64,000 bases of DNA, from contig NC_033557.1 in the NCBI RefSeq assembly GCF_001680005.1, positions 372,001 to 436,000 of the forward strand, in the 5' to 3' direction. Every line of letters begins with the position of its first letter. Within the stretch, counting starts at the first letter, position 1. This stretch comes from Plasmodium coatneyi (taxonomy: Eukaryota; Apicomplexa; Aconoidasida; Haemosporida; Plasmodiidae). Below, one piece after another: positions 54,872 to 64,000 of this stretch. Both the position numbers and the translations under genes were made by a program. The notes under the pieces were generated by a model. That model searched no databases and was not told the origin of the DNA. It worked only from the letters and a program-made list of their open reading frames with translations.

Positions 54872-56517
54872 GTTTAGCTAGAACTGTAAAAAGACACGTA
54901 TGGCTGTACACACATGTGTTGTATGTAGGTGTGTTGAAGAGTTCGCCTGATAAGACAAACACCTGTTTTGTTGCGTTTTACTTCTTTTAAGTGGAGATGA
55001 AGAAATAATACCAATGCGTGGCGGCCTTTCTTCCCAGGGGGGGGATGACCTTTTTCCTGATTCGCATTTTACTACCATTTAGACGCAGGTGAGCATTTGC
55101 CCTTCGCTGTTCACATGCCTCATCAATGTCTTCGTTCGTTTATTTGAATGTACCTTAATCGTACACCTTTTCGTGAAGGGAAATGCCCCCATTTAACGGA
55201 GACCAAAGGGAGGCATCACCTCTTATTTAAAATTTTCGCTAAAGGGAAACCGAATTTTAACTGGAGGTGCTCCACTTAAAAACCGTAGCATAGACTTTTT
55301 CTAATCCGGACGACGCAAACTTTGCGCGCCGTCTGGGGCACATCACTTGGTTGCCCTTTTTCGCCTTCCTCATAGTGGACTGTGTTTAATTAATTTTTTT
55401 TTTTTTTTTTTTTTTCTTGTTAACACTTTTGCGGCGCGTTTGTTCCTTTGTTTCCCCCCTTCTTCACATGGTGCTTTTTTCTCATTTTGAACTTCTGTTC
55501 GTGCGCGTGAAAAACGCACATTAATGCGGGAGGGTGGGGAAAGGACAGCACAGTTCGCGGAACAGGTCTCGCCACACTTAACGGCACAAATTCGAATAAA
55601 ATGTGAAAAAAGAAAAATGGCAAACACGCGCTGGTGAGCTTACCTTCACACGTTTGTACTTTTTTTTCATATGCGCGCACATGCGCACTTTTCCTCTCCC
55701 CCGAGCGCATGCTCACTTGGGTGTTTCCCTGCATGTGGAGCAAAAACACCTGCTTATCTGCCCCCTTCACCTGCATGTGGCCTTGAGTGACTGTTTGTGC
55801 GTCCAGTACATGCACAAGTAGGAAAGCCCTCCCCGAGCAGTCTGTCTTCCGAATGGAAGTGATGCAGGCGTTTCATGGCACACACTTGGTGGCACTGCGT
55901 GCGCGTTCACTTGTGCGCTCATGTGGAGGTGATTTTCGGTCCATTTGTGGATAGTACAGTACCCATTTTTCAGGTGCGCCCCTTTTTTTCATCCTTTTTT
56001 GTCTTTTTTTTGTGCTTTTTTTGTCCCTTTTTTGTCCCTTTTTTGTGCCCCCATTTTGTCCATACCGCCGTCGCCGTCACCGTCACCCCCTGAAAGAGGC
56101 CAAAAGAGGAAGCTGCAAATTAATTTACAATTCCCCTTGGATTTTTCCTAACCAACCGAACCTCAGTGCAGTGTTCAACGTGTTAAGAACATGGGGGCAC
56201 TTGTCGAGACATGCGTAACTTTACATATTTGCCTTCCACACGAATGCGCGATTTTTTCTCATCCATTTGGAGATTTGTTCTGTGCCTGACTGTTCACGTG
56301 GCTGATCGTGTGGCTGCCTCCTGGCGTATGCTTCAGGAACAGGAAGGACATCCCCGTTGATGCTGCTTAGCTAAGTAACGGAGAGTTCAAGTACCCCCCC
56401 TGAGGAGAGGTGAACTTGGGCCTGTGAAAAAAGTGAAACAAGACGTTTCTTCTTCGATTCGTCTTTCCGTCTTTCCGTAATTTTATCAATTATTTTTCTT
56501 CGCCTGCTGCCGCCAAA
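54327..56517. other. Intergenic region between TRSP and the five-span protein
   Basis: No gene is supportable in 2.2 kb. It contains poly(T) tracts (about 54,838-54,867 and 55,396) and the short repeat noted at 55,980. Confidence 0.6.
55980..56056 (+). repeat. CCCTTTTTTGT repeat
   Basis: Several copies of a 10-11 base unit, TTTTTTGTCCC or TTTTTTGTGC, lie in tandem. Confidence 0.6.
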
Positions 56518-58999
56518 ATGAGCGACGAGTACAACCTAAGTATCGACCTGAAGAAGACGGAGCTGCTGAAGGAGCATTTGAAGACCATAGCCAAAGCTAT
56601 ACATAATGAGTTCGGGTACTTTTGCCCAAGTAATGGGATGGAGGTCCCTGAGGACCCCTCCTACAGCAAATTCTCGAGGAGCGTATGGAGCACCATTAAC
56701 ACGTCCTGGAGGATGGAAGATTTTACCAGAATGGACCTTACAGGTGTATTGAATATCCTGAAGAGGAACCCCTACGTAATGGGGTGTGTATATTTCCTGA
56801 TCATTTTCACGTGTGTTTATTTGTTAACTTTCATTCTGTATACCAAATTTTTTCGGAGGCTGATTAAATCCATTCGTTGCAAAACGTGCAAAAGGAAGAA
56901 ACAGAGGAGAGAACAACAGGAAAGTGAAAATAAGGACGTAATTGAAAATGTGAAGAAACGATTTTTTAACATTATGACTTATGCATTTTTGAGTTCTTTG
57001 CTTTGTGTTCTGATGGGTTTTGGTATCTGGTTTATGATTTCCTTTTTTAGAACGAGGAATGGGATTTATATGAATGTGTGCAGTGCGTCTACTTCGATTG
57101 AAAATTTCCTGACCGACCGCTGTTCCGTGAAGGGCAGTGACGTGGATGCATCTTGTTACTCCCTGGAGCACATGGTCACCGACACGGTATCCATCGTGGG
57201 GCAGTATCAGGATCTCAAGACGCAGATAAAGGAGGACATGCTGGTGGGCCAGAAGAGGTCCGTCCCGCTCCTCACAGGTAGGTTCCCCGACTGGCCGGAT
57301 TACCACATCTACACGTTGCGTCATCACCACGTAACCACATCACCATGTGGATACATCTGCGCGCCGCCCCTTCTCTACCCACGCAGACATCCTCAGCGCG
57401 TTCGAAAACCTGAAGAAGCTACATCTAAACGTGCGTCGGAACAACGACATCCTGGAGCAGCAGTACTTCCACACGTTTCCCGTACTGACGAGGTTGGTGA
57501 AAGTTCTAGACGTAGTCATCCAGGAGGGGGAGATCAACTTGAAACATACACAGGGCACCCTGGATGACGCAAAGGAAGCAGTCAAAGGAAGCTTCGAAGA
57601 AATTGATGAAGTTTTAGTAAAAACATTTAGAGAAAACATGGAAAAGGTAAACGAAAAGATTACCCTCTTCAATACATCCATGAACAGATTAATACACCAG
57701 TATAAGATAAAGCAGAAAATAAAAAAGTACACCACGTCTATTCTGATTGTTAAGTTGGTGTTGCTCATTCCTCCTCTTCTCATTCTGATCGGACTAGTGG
57801 TATTCATATACCTTTTGGTGAAAGGAGACGTAGGAAATAGTAGCCACTTTTTTTTGGACCTCTTTGGAGTGTTCAGCGCGTATTTTGGGTTTCTAACGAT
57901 TGTGATTTTGTTAATGGGGGTAATATTGCTCAGTACGTCCATTTTGGGGGGCACGACCTGCATCATCGCAGACAGGGTTTTAAAGAACGAGCTGAATTTT
58001 GACGTGCTGAATGACACCACGATTGACTACTGTCTGAAGAACGAAAATTCGCCACTTATAGCGGAGGACATCACGAAAGGAATTGTAGACAACATGAAGT
58101 ACCTTGACACGAGAGAAATGGAAAAGAAGGTGCATGAATATAATTCTAATTTTAAAGAAATGAAGAAAACATTCCACGAAAGTACGCGCAACTTTGTCAA
58201 CTACATGTGGGTGGTTATTACGAAGCCGAACGGGAACATGCTTTTAGATCGAATCCGTTTGGAGAATCTTAGAAAGTCCCTCCTGGCAACCACCATCACT
58301 CGGGAAAACATTAGATTTGCCCAGTTCAATTTGTGGGGAATAGATGAATACCTGCAATATTTGAATCGCTATTTTTTTGGCGATAATCAATCTACCCTCT
58401 GTTTCGAAAATGCAGACTGTGAGAGGGATATTGGTAGGTATAACATCAGCTTTGGATCCTCCATTAATGACGCCGGGTACCAGAGGATCAGGGACAGTGT
58501 TAGACGAGGTATCCCGAAGGACGACCTGGACAATGTGGTGAATCTGTTCATTTACAAGTCCAAAATCAGGAACGAAAAGATCTTCTCCGTAGACGACCTG
58601 GACAGCAACATGAAGCAAAAAATTGGGTGGAGCGAGTACACACCAAGGATTACAAAACCGGGGGATGAGAATCAGCAGACCTCCCTCCTCAGGAAGTACC
58701 TTGTGGAAGACATTGAAAAGCTCAACTTCAACCATGTGATTAGCTTCTTTGAAAGAATTAAAGAAAAATTCGTTACCCTTAGGGATATGATCATTACGAA
58801 GGTACAGCTGCTGGTCAAGAACACCAACTGCAGCAGACTCGTCCGCGAACTCCATAACCTGAAGAACCTCTACTGCGACAATGTCGTCCTGAATATGACA
58901 ATTCTGTCCGCCGCGCTTATCGCCTTCTCAATCATTTCATTCTTCCTCTGGTACTGCTTTTTGTTTTTTTGGCTGTACTACCAGATGAAGATGATGTGA
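56518..58999 (+). CDS. Five-span membrane protein with prominin/tweety-like topology
   Basis: Two exons, 56,518-57,277 and 57,387-58,999, joined in phase 1, 790 residues. It starts MSDEYNLSIDLKKTELLKEH. Hydrophobic spans lie near residues 87-109, 153-176, 371-397, 411-440 and 757-785: two spans, a loop of nearly 200 residues, two spans, a loop of over 300 residues, one span. Short basic segments follow spans 1 (RCKTCKRKKQRR) and 2. The long loops carry cysteines near their ends (NVCSASTS, DRCSVKG, ASCYS; GGTTCIIADR, DYCLKN, NCSRL, LYCDN) and helical heptad-like stretches. This 2-2-1 layout with coiled loops is that of prominin and tweety proteins. No N-terminal signal peptide is seen, unlike prominin. 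The family link is inference; otherwise it is a conserved Plasmodium membrane protein of unknown function. Confidence 0.85.
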
Positions 59000-59621
59000 T
59001 GATGGTGGGTAGTGCTAGAATAGTGAGTAGCTCTAATTGTGGATAAGTGTTCACGGATTTACGGTTCAGTTACGACGTGTTAATGTTATCATATTATGTG
59101 CAATTTATCCATTTAGGATTTTTCACCTCAAGGATGCAGATTTTTTTTTTGGATTATTTTGCATTTTCATTTTTACAATGGCGAAAGTAAATATTTGAGG
59201 AGGTCCGTTTGTATGAGCCATTGCTATAGGATGACTTTGTGTTGGTCTTTCAGTTGTCTTACTGTTGGAAGTAATGAAGATTTTTTCAGAGGGGTAAATC
59301 ATAATTAAAATTGAGGGACATTTTGGAACACATATAAAAAGGGGGGGATTCCTATAATGAAGGCATACGTGACTACAAGTGATGAGATGTAGTTTTTTAT
59401 CCGTCGCTTATTTTTTATAATGCTCATTAGTAGTATTTATATGGAGTATTATACGCATTTCGTTTTGGATGATGTGTGTGTATACGAAAACGGTGGATGT
59501 GCTTTTTCCCTTTGGAGAAGTTTGTCAAACCATTGATCCATAGACTTTTTTTTTGTCAACTTAAAGTAACATTGGTTCGGATTGAACGATTAATCCGACC
59601 GACCAGTTGGCTAGCCAGATC

Positions 59622-59653
<32 letters not shown>

Positions 59654-60295
59654 GCATGCACATGGCTAGCTGTACGCACGTGTGCATGCGCATTTTTTAT
59701 GGTGAAAAAGACAGAGGGGGGCAAAATTTCGACCTTGTTTTAGGCTGTTTCTACGAGCTGTCCAAGGGGCTTATATGGTCAACCGTTGCAACTGCCACGC
59801 CACTATGGCGATGCGGCGGAAACTGGCCCGCCCCTCCTTTTCAGCTTCTTACAAAAAGGATGAATACCTTATGGGACGGACAAAGTTTGCAGACATATGA
59901 GGATGGTTAAAAAATTTTGCATTCCTGTATGGTTGAAAATACAAATGGATGTGAATGTTGAAAAAAAAAAAGTCAAATAAAATAAAGTAAAATAAAATCA
60001 AATAAAGTAAAGTAAAAACATCAACACGGGACGAGTGAAAACAAATTATAATAAAGCAGAGGTGTGTCGAATGAGGTACGCGCCGCAGGGCGAATCACAA
60101 CTAAATTTCGCGCAACGAACATGGGGGGGTTTTGTTGTTGTGAGCAGTTCGCACACTTGTGTGTATTTTTTTCTGGGATAATGGTGTGAGAAATATATGC
60201 GCGGTAGAACAAACAGGGTGTGAGAACGTGGTGAGGTCATCCAGCATGCCTTGAACAGTTTGTTCGGTTGGATGCTATACTCCAACATTGCGAGA
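59000..60295. other. Convergent 3' region with poly(T)-centred element
   Basis: It lies between the convergent five-span and START genes. It contains the element at 59,609 and an AATAAAGTAAAATAAAATCA-like simple repeat at about 59,974-60,017. Nothing coding is supported. Confidence 0.6.
59609..59673 (+). repeat. Poly(T)-centred element, copy 2
   Basis: GGCTAGCCAGATCA, 28 T, then ACAGCATGCACATGGCTAGC and TGT. It is the reverse complement of 45,858-45,924 except for two bases of T-tract length. Confidence 0.85.
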
Positions 60296-61735
60296 TTAGA
60301 AGATGCTCGTAACGATGACGTAAATTTTTTTGAAAAAATTGACATTGGTGGTCCAAATGAAGTGGAAGGGGTCGATGAAGATGACACGGAGGACGGTGGC
60401 GCCAAAGAAGGGGGACTTAGAATCCTGGGCGCCCATTTCCAAGTTTCCAGCATCGCCATCTTCACCAGATAAATTATCCTTCATCTGAAAAGGGAGTTCG
60501 TTCTTCTGTATTTCTTCAATGGACATGGATAATCCCTTCTCAGTAATCTCCTTGGAAGACTTGTGTAAGTCAAAGATGAGGGCAGGAAAAATCTGACCCA
60601 GAATGTTATTCCGGATAAACTTTGGAATGTTAACATCGTAGTAAACGGAGATCACATAGTCCAATCCTTTTTCGTATGAATTTTTGCTCTTGGGATAAAG
60701 GCAGAAAAAATTTTCATAATCACGTATACGTGTGTAGTAACTATTATCGCTAAAAACATTATTCACAGATTTGTTAGCCACAAGGAGAATGTTCTGATCC
60801 TCTATATATTTCTGGTAAAATTCGTATACTGTATCTTGGCTTCTGAATGGCCAAGGAAGTCCATTGATCAGGTATATGTATCTTCTATTTTCTTTGAGGT
60901 GTTCATTTTGGAGAATATATTTGGAGGGATCAATTTTTTCTCCTTTTTGATATTTTTCCATTATGGATGCCTTATTCAATTTAAGGTAATTAATTTTGTA
61001 TATATTTTTGTTCCATTCTTTTATGATGTCTATATTGTTAAGTGCCTGACTGCCTCCGTAGAGAGACACATCATTCAACGTCCCGTACCCTATGAGATCA
61101 TATCTTGTTTCGCTTTTATCTTCCAAGAGGTTTTTGTAAAGTGTTACTTCCGGTGACTCATAAAAAACTTCGCAATTATTTAAAGGAAATTGTTTGTTCC
61201 TTATTTTTGCACACACATCTAGATAATGATCCACCGTACTTTTTTCGATGAGGGGACTTACCTTAGTTCCTACAGTTTGCTGTGGTAATTCTCCCTGTGT
61301 GCTTGCTTGTTCCTTTAGCAGTTTCTGCTCAATTTCGTCAATACTTTTTGCATTATCTGAGTTTCCGCTGACGTTTACATCATTTTCGGTTATTTCCCTG
61401 AGATGAGTTTCGCTTTCTTCTTCTTCCTGCTCGTGTAACGTTCTGAAGTGGGTAGTACCATTGGGCAGGATGCACACTACGTTCCTTCTGTTGCTTCTCT
61501 CCTTTTGTCTGATTTGTTCATAGCTTTTTCCAAACTGGAGGGTATTCTTTCGCGAAAATATGTGGGCATGCTTTCCCCTCCTGCTATCATCTAGAATCAT
61601 GTCACTTCCGTCATACGAGGCGGCTTCCCACCTGCTGAGCAGACTCATCCACTTGCGTCGCCCATCCCGGCATAGGTATTCCACAAGTGCTAACAGGAGG
61701 GACAGGGCGAGCAGCTTGCTTTTTTTTAAAATCAT
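60296..61735 (-). CDS. START-domain (StAR-related) lipid transfer protein
   Basis: One exon, 479 residues from ATG at 61,735. MILKKSKLLALSLLLALVEY is a signal peptide. About 130 polar residues follow, then a START-like region from roughly residue 170. Recognisable parts are EVTLYKNLLEDKSETRYDLIGYG-like text (split here), KENRRYIYLINGLPWPFRSQ, DYENFFCLYPKSKNSY, DYVISVYYDVNIPKFIRNNI and LGQIFPALIFDLHK, which follow the START order (R-D-hydrophobic core, then a C-terminal helix). START domains bind single lipids; the P. falciparum gene at this position is annotated as a StAR-related lipid transfer protein and is thought to act in the parasitophorous vacuole. No clear export (PEXEL) motif is visible. 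Confidence 0.78.
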   Translation of the reverse strand: MILKKSKLLALSLLLALVEYLCRDGRRKWMSLLSRWEAASYDGSDMILDDSRRGKHAHIFSRKNTLQFGKSYEQIRQKERSNRRNVVCILPNGTTHFRTLHEQEEEESETHLREITENDVNVSGNSDNAKSIDEIEQKLLKEQASTQGELPQQTVGTKVSPLIEKSTVDHYLDVCAKIRNKQFPLNNCEVFYESPEVTLYKNLLEDKSETRYDLIGYGTLNDVSLYGGSQALNNIDIIKEWNKNIYKINYLKLNKASIMEKYQKGEKIDPSKYILQNEHLKENRRYIYLINGLPWPFRSQDTVYEFYQKYIEDQNILLVANKSVNNVFSDNSYYTRIRDYENFFCLYPKSKNSYEKGLDYVISVYYDVNIPKFIRNNILGQIFPALIFDLHKSSKEITEKGLSMSIEEIQKNELPFQMKDNLSGEDGDAGNLEMGAQDSKSPFFGATVLRVIFIDPFHFIWTTNVNFFKKIYVIVTSIF

Positions 61736-62579
61736 TTTGGTAAGAACAAGTTGGAAAAAAGGGGAAATTAAAAAAGGGGCAATTGAAAAAACGCACAAGG
61801 CGTGACCTTCAAGTTCGTGTGGGGTGGCTGCAACGGAGCTATGCTTGGAGGATAGGCAAAAAGGGGGCAGAGATGGTGCTGTGCAGGAGTTGCACAGTCA
61901 GTTCCGGTCATATGGGCACCCAATCAGGAAAGGGTGATCCCCTCATATGAACATATATATATGTTATATATATATATGTATATATATTGTTACTTTTTTT
62001 TTTTTATATTTCCTCGATTTCACGCTGGACAAGTGTTAATTCGCCGCAGTGGCAGTGACGTGCGGGCTGCCAGAACTGACTGGTCGATATCACCTCTATG
62101 CGTAACCACGCACGTGCAGGTCAATCTCAAATGGGCTATGCATTTACAAGTGTTCATATAATGCAGGTGCTCGATCTATATGCACACAGAGGGCAAAGCT
62201 GAAACTCCCTCGTTTGTTTTCTGCAGTTTAAAGTGGGGGTGTTCACACGAGCAGTGCCTAGCTCTACCAGAAAATATGCATATGTATATGTAATATATAT
62301 GCACGTATATATGTATAACGCGTGTGTGCAATCCGGTCAGAGGAGAAAAAGAGGCCAATGGCGCACAAATCAATCAGTGAACAGAAAGGGGGAACGCATT
62401 CGAGAACGAATATGTAATCGGTGGCGAAGAAAATAAATCGAACGACATTACAAATGCATGCGGACGTTTGTGGTTGCGTTTATGTATACATTTTTGTGCA
62501 ACGCATTTTTTACGTGTACAACTGGTGCGAACAATTTCGCATTCACAGCTTTCGATCAAGAGAAAAGCAACGCTCCTTC

Positions 62580-62620
<41 letters not shown>

Positions 62621-62755
62621 GCTGAATGGTTGAATGGATTAATGGATGAATGGATGAATGGATGAATGGATGAATGGATGAATGGATGAATGGATGAATG
62701 GATGAATGGATGAATGGATGAATGGATGAATGGATGAATGGATGAATGGATAGAT
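62621..62755 (+). repeat. ATGGATGA octamer tandem repeat
   Basis: Around fifteen copies of the 8-base unit GGATGAAT lie in tandem directly after a 38-base A tract. The first copies are slightly diverged (GGTTGAAT, GGATTAAT). Confidence 0.9.
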
Positions 62756-63457
62756 AGATTAATGCATATGCAGAGTGGAAAAAAACGCCAAAGAGAATTA
62801 ATTAAAAAAAGAAAAAAATAAATAAATCACGTCAAAAATGGTGAGAGGGATGAAAATCATTCCAGAACAAATCAGATAATTTGCCGAAGGAGACAACTAA
62901 AAAGGTGATTTTGTTCTTTTTGAAAAAAACATCATTGAGGTGTGTCCGCAGTGGGCGTGCGGCAACTAACTGAGCAACGCCCCATCCGATCAGAAGATAA
63001 ATTGCCACATCGCGAGCTTGCAGTTAGATCGGAAGAAAGCTCTTTCTCTTTTTCTACTTTGTGCACGTTCGGCGGGCACGGGGACGCGGTTGCGGCTGTT
63101 GTAACCATTTGGATGTCACCGCTCATTTCGCGTAGGGCAGAGCTAATGCAAATTTTTATAAGCGCAAAATGTTTACTATTTTTTTTTGTTCGCGGAAAGG
63201 GTTTTTTTTTTTTTTTTTGAAAGAAGCGTTGCTTTGTGCTGTGAGAAGAATTGTGCTATTCTTGTATGTGTACCGCGCATGTGATATGTGTGTCGTTCAT
63301 TCGCATGCGCGCCTTTAAGTCGCTTGTCGGTGGGTGCTTTTTCTCGTTTTTGTCGTTACTCCTTTGTGCCTTGCATTTTTTCCCCCGCTTTGTTTTCTTT
63401 GCGCTTTTCCTTCCTTTTTGCTCCTCTCATTTGCTTTATTTTTTCTCCCTTAAACCT

Positions 63458-63491
<34 letters not shown>

Positions 63492-63736
63492 CCCCTCCAA
63501 GGTTTGCAAAACGGGGAACGCTAAACAGCTGCGCCCACTTGCCCTTTTGACGTACAAGTGGCACCCCTTTTAAGGGCGAAAACGAAAACTCCAAAAAGTG
63601 ACTCGTGGGAAAATGGCAAAATGAAAGAGGTGAATTTGACCCAGTCTGCTGTGCCCCCCTCCCCAAGCAACACCCGGGCAAGAAGGACCAGTCGAAGGTG
63701 CGCCTCCGCACAAACATATGTGTGCACATACGTATG

Positions 63737-63800
63737 CACGTGATCGTATAGGCTATCATACACGTGATCGTATAGGCTAACATACACGTGAACATATAAG
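63737..63800 (+). repeat. 24-base tandem repeat
   Basis: ACGTGATCGTATAGGCTATC plus ATAC is followed by a second copy with one difference and a partial third copy. Confidence 0.8.
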
Positions 63801-64000
63801 TTAAAATGCCCTTGCACAGACGCGTGTTCTTACGCCCCCCCTTTGGTCGGCCCCAAAGGTTGCAACGTGAACAGACAGGACGCCCCTACGTGTGCACATA
63901 AAATATGCTCTCCCCCCCATGTGGGGTCCTTTACTAGAACAAATACAACACAACTGCAAAGCTGCCGCTTTTGCATAGACACCCCCCAGGTATGTCTCCA

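Larger units (their letters stand above)
61736..64000. other. Non-coding right end of the window
   Basis: This is the upstream flank of the START gene, followed by simple repeats, long poly(A) at 62,582-62,619, poly(T) at about 63,461-63,489, and no supportable exon. The next gene presumably starts beyond 64,000. Confidence 0.55.

Noticed and set aside
1..64000. Transposons, CRISPR arrays, tRNA or rRNA genes
   Set aside because: None seen; repeats are minisatellites, homopolymers and duplicated flanks typical of this genome.

Overview
The window is from the nuclear genome of a malaria parasite of the Plasmodium knowlesi / P. coatneyi group. It holds genes with the three-exon architecture of the KIR family and a terminal exon of a SICAvar gene, two families known from that clade, together with short telomere-like GGGTTTAGGG motifs away from any chromosome end. 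The genes have short AT-rich introns and long poly(dA:dT) tracts. I cannot tell P. knowlesi from P. coatneyi or a close relative by reading alone.

Positions 1-19,100 are an antigen-gene island. It has six KIR genes: the 3' end of one at the left edge, then five complete ones, on mixed strands. It also has one isolated SICAvar cytoplasmic exon at 9,690-10,127. Between them lie minisatellites, telomere-like patches and duplicated flanks. Every KIR gene has a very short first exon, one long exon carrying a Cys-rich ectodomain and a C-terminal hydrophobic segment, and a last exon for a basic, Ser/Thr-rich tail ending in YQNM. Five of the six share one tail type and repeat-filled last introns; the gene at 7,117-8,500 differs in both.

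Positions 19,600-61,740 are an ordinary housekeeping block whose gene order, as I recall it, matches P. falciparum chromosome 1 (PF3D7_0103200 to PF3D7_0104200). In order: an ENT-type nucleoside transporter, a DWNN+RING protein of the RBBP6/Mpe1 type, a cytosolic zinc carboxypeptidase, a large unknown multi-exon protein, a DEAD-like RNA helicase with an organelle-type leader, a P-loop kinase resembling O-phosphoseryl-tRNA(Sec) kinase, an ARP1 (centractin) ten-exon gene, an L-type lectin, the sporozoite protein TRSP, a five-span membrane protein with prominin/tweety-like topology, and a START-domain lipid-transfer protein. The last 2.3 kb is non-coding with simple repeats.

The conserved genes do not form a pathway. 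Themes are mRNA 3'-end processing (DWNN-RING), selenocysteine synthesis (the kinase), cytoskeleton and tubulin modification (ARP1, carboxypeptidase), the secretory pathway (lectin) and lipid or purine supply (START, ENT). The most unusual observations are a structured element shared downstream of KIR stop codons, mosaic KIR tails, a long direct repeat bracketing the island, an exact inverted pair of poly(T)-centred elements in two convergent intergenic regions, and the prominin-like protein.
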